20,543 nt of DNA from CAYGZA01 sp964354135 (GCA_964354135.1 CAYGZA010000078.1:1-20543), one strand, 5' to 3'; counted from the first letter of the stretch, positions 1-9,350 are shown. Made by a program: numbers and translations. Notes: a model not told the origin generated them from the letters alone.

Positions 1-3000
1 GGGTGGCGGACGCCAGGGAGACGGGCACGGCGTTGCGGGTCAGCGCCAGGTCGGCACGGTCGAATCCGCTGACCGCCTCGGTGAAGACGATCGAGATGCT
101 GCTGACGGAAGTTGTCCGCGGATCGGGCGTCACGTCGACGATGTCCGCCGTCGGCGCCTGCGAATCCTCGGTGATCGTCGGCACGTCGGCCGCCGGCGAA
201 ACGTTCCCCACCGCATCGCTCGCCGTAACGACGAAGTTGTTGGCTGCGTCCTGCGCCAGAGCGACGCTGATTGAGAAGGCGGTTCCGTCGTCGAGCGAAC
301 CGTCGGCGTTGTACCGCACGAGGGCGAAATCGTGGTTGCCCGCGGCGTTGTCGGAGAGCCCCCCGAGCAGGATTTTCCCGTGGCCTTGAACGGCCACGCT
401 CCAGCCCTCGTCCACCGAGGCGCCGATCGCGGTAGTAAGCTTGCCGTCGCCATCGAAGCTGGCGTCGAGCGAGCCGTTGGAGTTGTACCGCACGAGGGCG
501 AAATCGTAGTTGCTGCCGTTAAAGGAGTCCCCGCCGAGGAGGATTTTCCCGTCGGCTTGAACGGCCAGACTCCGGCCTTCGTCCCACGAGGCGCCGATTG
601 CCGTAGTGAGTTTCCCGTCGCCATCGAAGCTCGTGTCGAGCGAGCCGTTGGGGTTATAGCGCACGAGGGCGAAATCGTCGCCGGAAAAACCGCCAAGCAG
701 GATCTTTCCGTCGGCTTGGAGGGCCAGGCTATAGGCCTCGTCGATGGCGCCGATCGGCGTGGTGACCTTGCCATCGCCATCGAAAGTGGTGTCGAGCGAA
801 CCGTCGGCGTTGTACCGCACGAGAGAAAAATCCCGGTTGGCTACGAACCCGGAAGCTCCCCCGAGCAGGATCTTTCCATCGGCTTGAACGGCCACGCTGC
901 GCCCGTAGTTGGGCGTGGCGCCGATCGGCGTGGTGAGCTTGCCGTCGCTGTCGAAGGTGGTGTCGAGCGACCCGTCGGGGTTGTAGCGCACGAGGGCGAA
1001 ATCAAAGTCGCTGCCACCGATCCGGGCATACCCGCCGAGCAGGATCTTCCCGTCGGCTTGAACGGCCACGCTGGAAGCGTAGTCGTCGCCAGAGGCGATC
1101 GCGGTGGTGAGCTTGCCGTCGCCGTCGAAGGTGGTGTCGAGCGAACCGTCGGGGTTATAGCGCACGAGGGCAAAATCGAGGTTGGCCGCGGCGTTGTTGG
1201 ATACCCCCCCGAGCAGGATCTTGCCATCGGCCTGCAAGGCCACGGTGGCGCCGTAGTCGAACGACGCGCCGATCCTGGTAGTCACCTTGCCATCGCCGTC
1301 GAAGGTGGTGTCGAGCGAGCCGTCGGCGTTGTAGCGCGCGAGCGCGAACTCGGCGTACCCTGCGGCATTGAAGGAATACCCACCGAGCACGATCTTCCCG
1401 TCGGTTTGAACGGCCATGCTGGAAGCGTAGTCGTCGCCAGAGCCGATCGCGGTGGTGACCTTGCCATCGTCGCCGAACCCGGTGCCGATCAACTGCTGCT
1501 GGCCGGCTACCGTCTCTCCGAGGTCGACTTGGTTGTTGTTGTTCGCGTCGACATAGACTTTGACCAGGCTGTTCGCTTCGGCGGTCCCCTCGATCAGGTA
1601 CGTATCGGCATTGACCGTCACGGCTGCCGTTGGGCTGGTAACCACGGGCGCCGCCGGGGCCGCCGTGTCGATCTCAACGTTCAAGCCGATGCTCAGTGCC
1701 GATTCGTTTCCGGCCGCGTCCACAGCACTGACTTTGTAGGTGTACGAGCCGTCCGTTTGGGCGGCGATTGTGTAACTGCTTCCGGTCTCATAATCGCCGC
1801 TGATCCGCGTGCCCCCGCGGTAGAAGCGGAAGTATGGGCCCGCCGACACGTCGAAGGTGGGCGTGGTGTCGCCGGTGATATCGTCGGTGCTGCTCGTGCC
1901 GGTGTCGCTCCCCGCTTGAAGGTCGGGGGCCGACGGCGCCGCCGGGGCCTCCGTGTCGACGCCGATCGACAGTGCCGGAGAGTCGCCGGACTGGTTCTTG
2001 CCGGGTTCCGTCTGCCGGGCGGTGATCGAGCGGCTGCCGTCCGCCAGATCGTACGCGCCGTTCGTCGTAACCGTCGTCGTCGCGCCGCCGGCTACGGCAC
2101 TTCCGATCTCCGTGCCATCGACGTAGATGACGACCGTGGCGCCGGAGATCGTTCCAGATACGTCGAACTTCAGGGTCTTGTCCGCCGCGCTGTTGTCCAG
2201 ACGGGTGATGTCGTCGCTGCTGGAGACGCCCGTGTCGCTCGCCGGCAGCAGGTCCACGCCCGTCGGCGCGGGGGTGATGGCACGGTTGCCGAAGTCCCGC
2301 CCGGTGACGTTCTCCCCGCTGGCCAGCGTCAGGCTGTAATAGCCCGACGCCGGGGAAGTCTGCGTCCAATTCGACTGGAGCACCTCGCGGACGGTGTAAG
2401 TGCCGGCCGTCAGGCCGGCGAAGACATAGTGCCCGGAGGCGTCCGTGACCTGGGTCGGCTCGCCGCCGTCCAGCGTGCCGTCGTTGTCGTTGTCCAGATA
2501 GATCGTCCAACCCTCCAGGCCGGGCTCGCCCGTGTCCTTCACGGCGTCACCGTCCAGGTCGTTCCACTTGACGCCCTCGATCTGGCAGGTTTCGGTGTGA
2601 TTGCCGAAGTCCTTGCCCGTGACCGTTTGCCCGGCGCCCAGCGTGATCTGGTGCACGCCCGCGGTCGGCTGCTGACCCTGGGAGGCCACGCCCCACAACT
2701 CGGACGAGTACGTGCCCAGCAATGACGTGCTCGCATTGGAAGGATTGATCCGGTAAAGCTTGTAATAACTATTGACAGCGTAAATGAACCCGTCCGGGGC
2801 ATAATCGATGTCCACGAGAAGCTCGGGCAAAGAGCCGATGGTGACCAGTACCCCTCCGGAATTTGGATCCAGGATACGGAGTTCGAATTCCGCGGAGTAC
2901 AGCGTCCCGTTCGGCGCGAAGTCGATCCCCCAGCTATATCCGGGAACCACGCCGACCTGCGTGGCAAAGGCCGTGGACTTGTTGATCCTATAAAGCGTCT

Positions 3001-6000
3001 GCGTACCCGTTGACAACCCGTAGAGAGTTCCGTCCGGTGCGAAAGCAATGCTCCGCATGAGGATATTCGATTCGGTCGCGCTGTTGATGGGCCCGATCGT
3101 TTGCGTCACCCCATTAGACGGATTTATGGTCTGCAACGAGGAACTGGCGCCGTACAGCGTTCCCGTGGTGGGATCGAAGTCCAGCCCGGGATTGTAGCTT
3201 GCCGCCCCGATCAGGACTTCCTGCACCGGATTGGTCTTCAACTCGACCAGGCTGAAGGGATGGGCTCCGCCGCTGCCGGTGCCGCCGAGGAGACGGAAAC
3301 TGCCGCCCGTGGTGCCGGGGAACGTCTGTTCCCAGCCGGCTTGCAGCACCTCGGCGACGGTGTAGGTGCCCGCCGCCAGGTTGGCGAACACGTAGTGTCC
3401 GGAGGCGTCCGTGACCCGGGTCGGCTCGCCGGCGTCCAACTGGCCGTCGTTGTCGGTGTCCAGGTAGATCGTCCAGCCGGCCAGGGTCGGCTCGCCGGTG
3501 TCCCGGACGCCGTCGGCGTCCAGGTCGCTCCACTTGTCGCCTTCGATCTGACCGGTCTGCGGGGCGGTCTGCTCCCGAATGCCCAGGCCGCCCATGGCCA
3601 CGGTGCCACTGGCGCTGCCCACGGCGATGGCGATGTGGCCGGTCGCGTCGGCCGTCACCAGCTCGGCGAAGCTGGACAACTGCCGAGTGCTGGAACCCTG
3701 CTCGTCGTTGACCTGGAGCATGTTGGGAACCAGGTTTTGAGTGAGATTGATCGGAGTCCCGCCGCCGGTGATCGTGATGTCGTTGGTGCTGGTGAAAGCC
3801 CGCAGCCCAAACGCGTAGACCTCATAGGTGTTGCCCGGCGTCAGGTCGCCCCAGGTGAATGTCGTCGGCGAACCGTAAACGTAGCCGTCCAGCCCGGCAA
3901 GCGATTGGGTGTGGCTCGGCAGCGTGCCGGCGTCGGGGGTGGATGCGTAGCCGGTGAAGGAGCCGGCGATGGTCAGGTCAAACGTCGTGGGCGCGCCGGT
4001 CTCGTCGATCAGGTTACTCAGCGTGGTCCCCGCACCGCCGTTCCACTGCGTCCAGTTGACCGGCCTGGCGCCGCCGCCCAGGTCGAAATCGACGCCGACC
4101 AGGGCGCCGGGGGCCGCGCTGCTAATGGTGAACGACCCGGAGTAACGGTCGTCCGGCGACTCGCCGTTGACCGCGTCGCCGTCCTGGTTCATCGGGTTGA
4201 AGCTGGGAGCGTCGTCGGTGACGGCCGGGCCGATCACCATGGTGTAGGCCCCGTCGGCCGTCTGCGAGCTGAATTCCACCCTGAGCGTCTGGCTGTCCGG
4301 CCAGGTGAACCCGGTGATCTGCGGCTTGAGGTCCACCCCGCCGGGGCCGGTGAAGCTGACCACGTCGGCGACGATCGCGAAACTGGCGGTGTCCATCGGC
4401 TCGTTGAAGCTGAACTGCACGAAAGTCTGGCCGGGGGCGACCGTGCCGGTCGGTGACTGGCCGGTGACCCTCGGTCCGGCCGTGTCCGGCCCCGTCGCCG
4501 TCCCGGTCACCACCACGTCGTCGATGTTCCAGCCGCTATAGGTCACCGAACTGTCAGTCGTGCCCATGCCCCAGCGGATCCTGACCTGCGGCTTGTCGTT
4601 GGCCGAAGTCGGAAGCGTGTACTCCAGGTAGGTCCAACTGGTGTCGGCGAAGCTGCCGCCGGTGTGGTTCCACACCGTGGTCCACGTGCTCCCGTCCCAG
4701 ACCTGGATGTTGGCATGGTCAAACGATGCGGACTCCACCCCAAGCCAGCGCCGGAAGCCCAGCTTCAGGTCTGTGTAGCCGGCGGTGCTGAACGCCGGGG
4801 TGGTCGCATACTGCGTGGCGGACATGTTGTCGGGGTAAGCCCCGCTGAGGTTGTAGCCGACGACGTTGGCGCCGGTGTAGCCGGAGGTCGGGTCGCCGCC
4901 GCTGCCGGTGGGTACCCCGTATTGCCACACGTACGGGGCCGTGCCGACGTCGAAGGTCCAGCCCGGATTGGCGTCCATGCTCGCGATGTAAACGGCCGAG
5001 AAGACAGTGAACGAGCCGGAGTAACGGTCGTCCGGCACCTCGCCGTTGACCGCATCGCCGTCCTGGTTCATCGGGTTGAAGCTCGGAGCGTCGTCGGTGA
5101 TGGTCGGGCCGATCGCCATCGTGTAGGCCCCCACGGCCGTCTGCGAGCTGAATTGCACCTTGAGCGTCTGACTGTCCGGCCAGGTGAACCCGGTGATCTG
5201 CGGTTTGAGGTCCACCCCGCCGGGGCCGGTGAAGCTGACCACGTCGTCGGCGACCGCGAAACTGGCGGCGTCCATCGGCTCGTTGAAGCTGAACTGCATG
5301 AACGTCTGCCCGGGGGCAACCGTGCCCGACGGGGTCTGCGCGGTGACCGCCGGCCCGGCCGTGTCCGGCCCCATCGGCGTCGCGATCACCACCACGTCGT
5401 CGATGTTCCAGCCGCTATAGGTCACCGAGCTGTCGGTCGGTCCCATGCCCCAGCGGATCCTGACCTGCGACTTGTCGTTGGCCGAGGCCGGAAGCGCGTA
5501 CTCCCGGTAGGACCAACTGGTGTCGGCGAAGCTGCCGCCGGTGTGGTCCCACACCGTGGTCCACACGCTCCCGTCCCAGATCTGGATGCTGGCATGGTCA
5601 AACGTGGAGGATTCCACCCCCAGCCACCGCCGGAAGCCCAGCTTCAGGTCTGTGTAGCCGGCGGTGCTGAACGCCGGGGTGGTGGCATACTGCGCGGCGG
5701 ACATGTTGTCGGGATACTTTCCGGTGAGGTTGTAGCCGACGACGTTGGACCCGGTGTGACCGGAGCTGGGGTCCCCGCCGCTGCCGGTGGGTACCCCGTA
5801 TTGCCACACGTACGGGGCCGTGCCGGCGTCGAAGGTCCAGCCCGGATTCGTGTCCATGTTGGCCGAATAGACGGTCACGGCCCCCTGAAACGTCGCGGTG
5901 TATTGGTCGTCGGGCACTTCGCCCAGGTTGGCGTCCCGGTCCTGGTTCATGGGGTTGCCGTTGTCGGTAGCCAGGATCTGCGGGCCGATGGTCATCGAGT

Positions 6001-8266
6001 AGGTCCCCGGCTCCGTCTGCGCCGTGAAACTGATCCGCAGCGTCTTCGAAGTGTCCCAAGTGGCGCCGGTGATTGCCGGCTTGAGGTTCACCGCGCCGGG
6101 GCCGACGAAGCTGACCACGTCGTCGGCCACCGTGAAGCTGGCCGCGTCGATCGCCTCGTTGAAGGCGAACACCAGCGAGCTGACCGGCAGGGCGACCGAG
6201 CCGCTGGGCGAGCTGGTTATGACCACCGGGTCCGGACTCGGCAGATCAAAGGCCTCGACGACCGTAGTCGCGTTGGGGTCGCCGCCGTCGTTGGCGCTGA
6301 AGCCCATGCCGCGGCGGGCGAAGGCGGCCCAAATCTCCGCCTGGTTGGCCCCTCCGGTCAGGGCCTGGTCGGCCAGGAGCATGGCGTCCCGGCCGTTCAG
6401 GAACGTCGGGTTGGCCGGCATCAGCTTCAGCGAGTCGACGACCAGTTGCAGGGCCAGAACGTTGCCGGCGCTGCCGGCCCCGGTGTACCCCGCCGCCAGG
6501 TCGGCGCTGAAGCCGTACTTGTCGATCAAGAGCCAGTTGAGGTCCCACAGGGCCGAGGACCATATCTCGCCGGCGTCGTGAACCTCGCTGCTGGTGTTGT
6601 AAGCCCCGTAGGTCATGGGGTCGATGGTCATGTCGAAGCTGTAGGGCTGGCGGCGGATGCCGACCGGGTTGGACTGGCCCTCCTGGCCCAGGACGTAGAT
6701 GCCGACGGGGTAGGCCGCCAGCTTGGTGTCGCCGGCCTTCTGGGTGAACATCAGCCCCCACCAGTCGCTCCAACCCTCGCCCATCCCGCCGCTCTGGATG
6801 CCATCGAGCGCATTGACGTTGGACGGCCCACCCACCAGCCGGTTGGACACGCCGTGCCCGTACTCGTGGACGATAATCATGTCGTCCAAGTCACCGTCGC
6901 GGTCGGGAGTGGTCATGTTGAATTCGTACATTTGCATCCGCGGGGCCGACCCGTCGGGCGGCGTGGCGAAGTTGGCATTGTTCATGCCCCCGCCGTCCTG
7001 GGCGTCGGCCTGGACGGGATCGCTGCCCAGCCCGGAGCCGGAGTAGTTGGTTTGCTGGAAGTTGCCGGCCACCTCGTTAAATCCGTAGCGGAAGTGGATG
7101 TCGTGGCTGAGGTTGTTCCAATAGAACAGGTTGGTCACGGCGGCGTTGAGATAGATGCGCGGGTCCTGGGTCAAGTCCAGCGGGAAATCGAAGCTCAGCC
7201 CCGCCCCGCCGCTCGGGCGCGTGCCGCCGGTGTCGTTGTCGTCCCAGTCGTCTTGCGCAAAGACATTGTTCCCGCGAGTGTCGGTGTACTCGGCTCCCGC
7301 CGCGCCGTTCGTGTCGTGCCAGCCGTAGGGCGAGGCACTCGCGTCGTGTGGGTCCGTGACCGTGATGCGGCGGTCTTGGGCCGGCGGGGGATCGGCCGGG
7401 CTTTCCGTGGGTCTGGCCAGGACGCGGTACGAGGCGTCATCCACCCAGTCGGACAAGGCGACCAGCCGGCCGGCCGAGGCGTCCACGCTCACGTCGTACC
7501 AATGCTCGCCGCCGGGCGTCCGCAGCACGTAGTTCCACGCCAACTCGACGCCCTCCGCCCCCGCCACGTAGTGCAGTCGGGCGGGAATCGGGTCCAGCGA
7601 GAGGTCCGTATCGGCCAACGTCGTAGCTCGTTCGATCCCGGAGGCGATCCCGACGACCGTCACGGTGGGCGAGGCGCCGCTTGCGAGCCCCAGCTCATCC
7701 GCGGCGCGGGCGAGCCCCTGGAGTGCCGTCAGCGCCGGCGAGGGATCGCCCTGCTCGTCGTCGGCTAGTCCCAGACCCGGCACAAAACCGCCGCCAATGC
7801 TGAGGATTCGGCCCTCCGCCGTGACGTTGGCGTTCATGTTCCCGTTGACCACCTCCAGCCCGTCGTACGTTTGGCGGAGATAGATGTGGGTCATCCCGGT
7901 GTCTTGGCTGACGTACTGGTCGGTGACGACCGACTGGAGAATGTCCGCCGGCTGAAGGCTGAGTTGGTAGGCGTGACTAGAGAGATATTCCAGGACGATC
8001 TCCAGGGGCTTGGCATCGGACGGCTCGGTAAGATACTCGCCCAGCCGGTACAGGTCCTGCGTCGGAGGTGAGTACATGGCCGGCAATCCGTGTTGCTCGG
8101 CAACGGCACCGCCGATGCTCAAGAGCCTGCGCTCTTCGAGCCCTTCGAGCCGCTGGCATCGTCCACGAAGCGGCGCACCGCGGGAGCGTCGGTACGAACG
8201 GCGCGACCCGCTTCGCAGACCACCAGCGATCTTACGGCACCCACGCACGATTTCGGCCAGCTTCAT
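1..8266 (-). CDS. Giant surface/secreted multidomain protein with fungalysin (M36) metalloprotease domain, 3' end off the window
   Basis: One frame stays open from the ATG at 8266 to the window edge (at least 2,755 codons); a stop in frame lies at 8327-8329. I chose the 8266 start because it includes the LEERRLLS motif (residues 43-50), typical of planctomycete LEPR-XLL exported proteins; the ATG at 8077 would lose it. Order: a propeptide-like FTP region (about 90-160), then an M36 zinc protease (about 360-676) with HEYGH at 467-471 and the third-ligand Glu in GEGWSD at 497. Next come Ig-like and jelly-roll-like modules in near-identical copies (about 676-1380), an SdrD-B-like domain (about 1574-1660), a propeller-like insert (about 1675-1890), a second SdrD-B-like domain, Ig-like domains, seven delta-60 repeats, and another Ig-like domain at the edge. 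M36 enzymes are secreted endopeptidases; the tail probably anchors or extends the protein. The substrate is unknown. The ribosome-binding site is weak. Confidence 0.93.
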   Translation of the reverse strand, partial: MKLAEIVRGCRKIAGGLRSGSRRSYRRSRGAPLRGRCQRLEGLEERRLLSIGGAVAEQHGLPAMYSPPTQDLYRLGEYLTEPSDAKPLEIVLEYLSSHAYQLSLQPADILQSVVTDQYVSQDTGMTHIYLRQTYDGLEVVNGNMNANVTAEGRILSIGGGFVPGLGLADDEQGDPSPALTALQGLARAADELGLASGASPTVTVVGIASGIERATTLADTDLSLDPIPARLHYVAGAEGVELAWNYVLRTPGGEHWYDVSVDASAGRLVALSDWVDDASYRVLARPTESPADPPPAQDRRITVTDPHDASASPYGWHDTNGAAGAEYTDTRGNNVFAQDDWDDNDTGGTRPSGGAGLSFDFPLDLTQDPRIYLNAAVTNLFYWNNLSHDIHFRYGFNEVAGNFQQTNYSGSGLGSDPVQADAQDGGGMNNANFATPPDGSAPRMQMYEFNMTTPDRDGDLDDMIIVHEYGHGVSNRLVGGPSNVNALDGIQSGGMGEGWSDWWGLMFTQKAGDTKLAAYPVGIYVLGQEGQSNPVGIRRQPYSFDMTIDPMTYGAYNTSSEVHDAGEIWSSALWDLNWLLIDKYGFSADLAAGYTGAGSAGNVLALQLVVDSLKLMPANPTFLNGRDAMLLADQALTGGANQAEIWAAFARRGMGFSANDGGDPNATTVVEAFDLPSPDPVVITSSPSGSVALPVSSLVFAFNEAIDAASFTVADDVVSFVGPGAVNLKPAITGATWDTSKTLRISFTAQTEPGTYSMTIGPQILATDNGNPMNQDRDANLGEVPDDQYTATFQGAVTVYSANMDTNPGWTFDAGTAPYVWQYGVPTGSGGDPSSGHTGSNVVGYNLTGKYPDNMSAAQYATTPAFSTAGYTDLKLGFRRWLGVESSTFDHASIQIWDGSVWTTVWDHTGGSFADTSWSYREYALPASANDKSQVRIRWGMGPTDSSVTYSGWNIDDVVVIATPMGPDTAGPAVTAQTPSGTVAPGQTFMQFSFNEPMDAASFAVADDVVSFTGPGGVDLKPQITGFTWPDSQTLKVQFSSQTAVGAYTMAIGPTITDDAPSFNPMNQDGDAVNGEVPDDRYSGSFTVFSAVYIASMDANPGWTFDVGTAPYVWQYGVPTGSGGDPTSGYTGANVVGYNLSGAYPDNMSATQYATTPAFSTAGYTDLKLGFRRWLGVESASFDHANIQVWDGSTWTTVWNHTGGSFADTSWTYLEYTLPTSANDKPQVRIRWGMGTTDSSVTYSGWNIDDVVVTGTATGPDTAGPRVTGQSPTGTVAPGQTFVQFSFNEPMDTASFAIVADVVSFTGPGGVDLKPQITGFTWPDSQTLRVEFSSQTADGAYTMVIGPAVTDDAPSFNPMNQDGDAVNGESPDDRYSGSFTISSAAPGALVGVDFDLGGGARPVNWTQWNGGAGTTLSNLIDETGAPTTFDLTIAGSFTGYASTPDAGTLPSHTQSLAGLDGYVYGSPTTFTWGDLTPGNTYEVYAFGLRAFTSTNDITITGGGTPINLTQNLVPNMLQVNDEQGSSTRQLSSFAELVTADATGHIAIAVGSASGTVAMGGLGIREQTAPQTGQIEGDKWSDLDADGVRDTGEPTLAGWTIYLDTDNDGQLDAGEPTRVTDASGHYVFANLAAGTYTVAEVLQAGWEQTFPGTTGGSFRLLGGTGSGGAHPFSLVELKTNPVQEVLIGAASYNPGLDFDPTTGTLYGASSSLQTINPSNGVTQTIGPINSATESNILMRSIAFAPDGTLYGLSTGTQTLYRINKSTAFATQVGVVPGYSWGIDFAPNGTLYSAEFELRILDPNSGGVLVTIGSLPELLVDIDYAPDGFIYAVNSYYKLYRINPSNASTSLLGTYSSELWGVASQGQQPTAGVHQITLGAGQTVTGKDFGNHTETCQIEGVKWNDLDGDAVKDTGEPGLEGWTIYLDNDNDGTLDGGEPTQVTDASGHYVFAGLTAGTYTVREVLQSNWTQTSPASGYYSLTLASGENVTGRDFGNRAITPAPTGVDLLPASDTGVSSSDDITRLDNSAADKTLKFDVSGTISGATVVIYVDGTEIGSAVAGGATTTVTTNGAYDLADGSRSITARQTEPGKNQSGDSPALSIGVDTEAPAAPSAPDLQAGSDTGTSSTDDITGDTTPTFDVSAGPYFRFYRGGTRISGDYETGSSYTIAAQTDGSYTYKVSAVDAAGNESALSIGLNVEIDTAAPAAPVVTSPTAAVTVNADTYLIEGTAEANSLVKVYVDANNNNQVDLGETVAGQQQLIGTGFGDDGKVTTAIGSGDDYASSMAVQTDGKIVLGGYSFNAAGYAEFALARYNADGSLDTTFDGDGKVTTRIGASFDYGATVALQADGKILLGGVSNNAAANLDFALVRYNPDGSLDTTFDGDGKLTTAIASGDDYASSVAVQADGKILLGGYARIGGSDFDFALVRYNPDGSLDTTFDSDGKLTTPIGATPNYGRSVAVQADGKILLGGASGFVANRDFSLVRYNADGSLDTTFDGDGKVTTPIGAIDEAYSLALQADGKILLGGFSGDDFALVRYNPNGSLDTSFDGDGKLTTAIGASWDEGRSLAVQADGKILLGGDSFNGSNYDFALVRYNSNGSLDASFDGDGKLTTAIGASVDEGWSVAVQGHGKILLGGLSDNAAGNHDFALVRYNADGSLDDGTAFSISVALAQDAANNFVVTASDAVGNVSPAADVPTITEDSQAPTADIVDVTPDPRTTSVSSISIVFTEAVSGFDRADLALTRNAVPVSLASAT
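291..1467 (-). repeat. Seven delta-60 (beta-propeller-like) repeats within the giant gene
   Basis: Translated on the minus strand, this stretch contains seven units of about 52-58 residues. Each has the pattern DGDGK(V/L)TT.IG, then AVQADGKILLGG, then FALVRYN.(D/N)GSLD. This is the delta-60 repeat found in secreted bacterial proteins and thought to form beta-propeller blades. Seven units would fit a single seven-bladed propeller. The unit near 660-780 is shorter than the others, lacking about five residues in the loop before DFALVRYN. Confidence 0.88.
4131..5868 (-). repeat. Two tandem near-identical copies of an 879-nt (293-codon) module
   Basis: The segment starting near 4131 recurs with small changes starting near 5008; the anchor AGTAACGGTCG lies at 4141 and again at 5020, an offset of 879 nt, which is a multiple of three. 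Each copy encodes an Ig-like, SbsA-type segment (FSFNEPMDTASFAI-like core) and a jelly-roll-like segment (WTFDVGTAPYVWQYG-like core, ending in WNIDDVVVTG). A third, more diverged Ig-like partial copy lies at about 5890-6240. The high identity implies recent duplication or gene conversion inside the gene. Confidence 0.85.
8117..8140 (-). other. LEERRLLS N-terminal motif (LEPR-XLL type)
   Basis: These codons read L-E-E-R-R-L-L-S at residues 43-50 of the giant protein, after a strongly basic, Arg/Ser-rich stretch. The motif matches the LEPRxLL signature known at the N-termini of many very large planctomycete extracellular proteins. It supports both the start codon choice and the taxonomic assignment. 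Its exact role (sorting or export) is not visible here. Confidence 0.8.
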
Positions 8267-8775
8267 CACGGCATTGCCCTTTGTCACGCGGAACGTCTTG
8301 TCACGCGGTAAAACAAACCGCCGCCTCTATCGCCCTCAGACGCGATAACTCCGCCTCACCCTTAGCAGCCCGTCGGGCGGATGTCAGCTACCTATTCCGA
8401 TGTAACCCGCTAGATAGATGACCATCCCACTGACCGGGGGATCGATGCGACATGTCCCAAGCGGTTCGGCCGTGGCTCGCTACGTCGAAACCCTGTACCA
8501 GCCGGAGAATGCGTTGGGCGATACACTCCCGGCCACCCGGCAGCGTACCGCCCATAGTGAACAGGCCGCGCAGGAATGTCAAGCAGGTCCCTGAGAATTA
8601 CCCCTAGTGGGCGGTCTGTTCCTTCCTGGTTCCCGCGATGCCGTGCGATGGGTCATGACCTGCTGTTCCCCAGTCCCAAGACGAGCAGCCACACCTTGTT
8701 CCGTCTGACTACTCCACGTTACAACCGACGGCGAGTCGTCGGAAGTCCTCTGGGATTGGCGTCTTGTGACGTGAG

Positions 8776-8815
8776 CCCAAAAGAAAACCCGCCTTACGGC
8801 TTGCGTAAAGCGGGT
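8776..8815 (-). terminator. Rho-independent terminator-like hairpin on the minus strand
   Basis: On the minus strand, ACCCGC-TTTACG pairs with CGTAA-GGCGGGT around a five-base loop, with one internal mismatch, and is followed directly by TTTTCTTTT. Only the minus strand has the T-tract. No gene is recognised just upstream on that strand, so it may belong to a lost RNA gene or insert. Confidence 0.55.
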
Positions 8816-8820
8816 CAAAA

Positions 8821-8835
8821 TGGAGGCGGCGGGAC
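8821..8835 (-). other. tRNA/tmRNA 3'-end-like sequence, possible attachment-site remnant
   Basis: The minus strand reads GTCCCGCCGCCTCCA, which resembles the 3' end of a tRNA or tmRNA before CCA addition, and it lies six bases upstream of the terminator hairpin. The rest of a tRNA (T-loop, anticodon arm) is not present upstream, so this is not an intact RNA gene. Tails of this kind are often left as attachment sites by integrating elements. No integrase gene lies in the window. Confidence 0.3.
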
Positions 8836-8942
8836 ACGCCTCTTCCGCCATCTCGGAGGCCCGGAATCCGCTCAATTTCTTCTTGCTATGAAAGCACTTA
8901 CGTCAATAATCCTCTTGAGGCGCTGAGCGGCTGCGGAGGCCC

Positions 8943-8980
8943 TTATCGCATCCAAATATCGCCCCGTTATCGCATCCAAA
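8943..8980. repeat. Two direct copies of TTATCGCATCCAAA
   Basis: The 14-mer TTATCGCATCCAAA occurs at 8943-8956 and 8967-8980, a 24-base period with ten bases between. It is exact in both copies. It may be a protein-binding iteron or the residue of a small tandem duplication; two copies are too few to tell. Confidence 0.6.
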
Positions 8981-8995
8981 CCCTGTCGCAGCAAG

Positions 8996-9054
8996 CAGGT
9001 TCGATTCCAGAGCGGCGTTTCACGTTCTAGTGGAGGCTAACGGAATCGAACCTG
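8996..9054. repeat. 13-bp inverted repeat of tRNA T-arm-like sequence
   Basis: CAGGTTCGATTCC at 8996-9008 is exactly inverted at 9042-9054, with 33 bases between. The core GGTTCGATTCC is the conserved tRNA T-loop. On the minus strand the right copy is followed by GTTAGCCTCCA, again resembling a tRNA 3' end, but neither arm forms a proper 5-bp T-stem. I read this as two facing tRNA-tail fragments, not working tRNAs. Confidence 0.5.
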
Positions 9055-9112
9055 TGTAGTGAGACACCCTTCGAAACGGCGGTCGTCCGGTCGGCGAAGA
9101 ACATGGACGACA

Positions 9113-9165
9113 GCTTCCAGCTTTCCAGGTTTCCAGATTTCCAGATTTCCAACACCTGGAAACGT
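9113..9165. repeat. TTTCCAG-type tandem array, left copy 1
   Basis: About five consecutive units of an 8-base NTTTCCAG pattern end in CACCTGGAAAC, which partly inverts the unit (CTGGAAA). Related arrays occur at 9395-9446, 16888-16912 and 17009-17045, on both sides of the methyltransferase cluster. The units are far too short for CRISPR. Confidence 0.7.
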
Positions 9166-9350
9166 GGAGGCACGGCCACGGCCCTTCTGTGACGCCACGA
9201 GTCCAGGCCGATCAAGATCGCAAATGCGCCCTTGATCCTCCGGGAGCCAAGTGCCTGACCTGAGAGCCCCTCCTCCCTTCCGAATCCCCTCCCAAGCCGT
9301 CTCCACCTTCCCACACCCGCCTATCCCCAGCACCCTTGACTACCCCCACT
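9145..9350 (-). pseudogene. Decayed copy of the ParB-like/methyltransferase 3' end and downstream DNA
   Basis: The minus strand from about 9340 to 9145 closely resembles, at nucleotide level, the end of the neighbouring methyltransferase gene and the DNA after it. The read-through peptide keeps VETAWEGIRK, matching VEMAWERIRE at the gene's C-terminus. The shared stretch then runs through GGGGCTCTC.GGTCAGGCAC, a CGCATTTGCG block and GACTCGTGGCGTC (GGCTCGTGGCGTC beside the gene) into a TTTCCAG-type array. The copy has lost the stop codon context and has no methyltransferase body, so it is a relic of duplication. Confidence 0.6.

Noticed and set aside
332..2725. Plus-strand open frame of 797 codons opposite the giant gene
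   Set aside because: It is antisense to delta-60 and Ig-like repeats that are clearly coding on the minus strand; its peptide only mirrors their periodicity.
4664..7768. Plus-strand open frame of 1,034 codons
   Set aside because: It lies opposite the M36 protease and module repeats. Its Val/Arg/Gly/His-rich composition is the antisense of a GC-rich gene and no domain is recognisable.
8388..8875. Short minus-strand frames in the left intergenic region
   Set aside because: They are short, overlapping and without ribosome sites or family signatures.
8985..9060. Possible tRNA gene
   Set aside because: T-loop-like sequence is present on both strands, but there is no 5-bp T-stem, anticodon arm or matching acceptor arm.
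9113..9165. Possible CRISPR array
   Set aside because: The units are about 8 bases with no spacers, so this is a simple tandem repeat.
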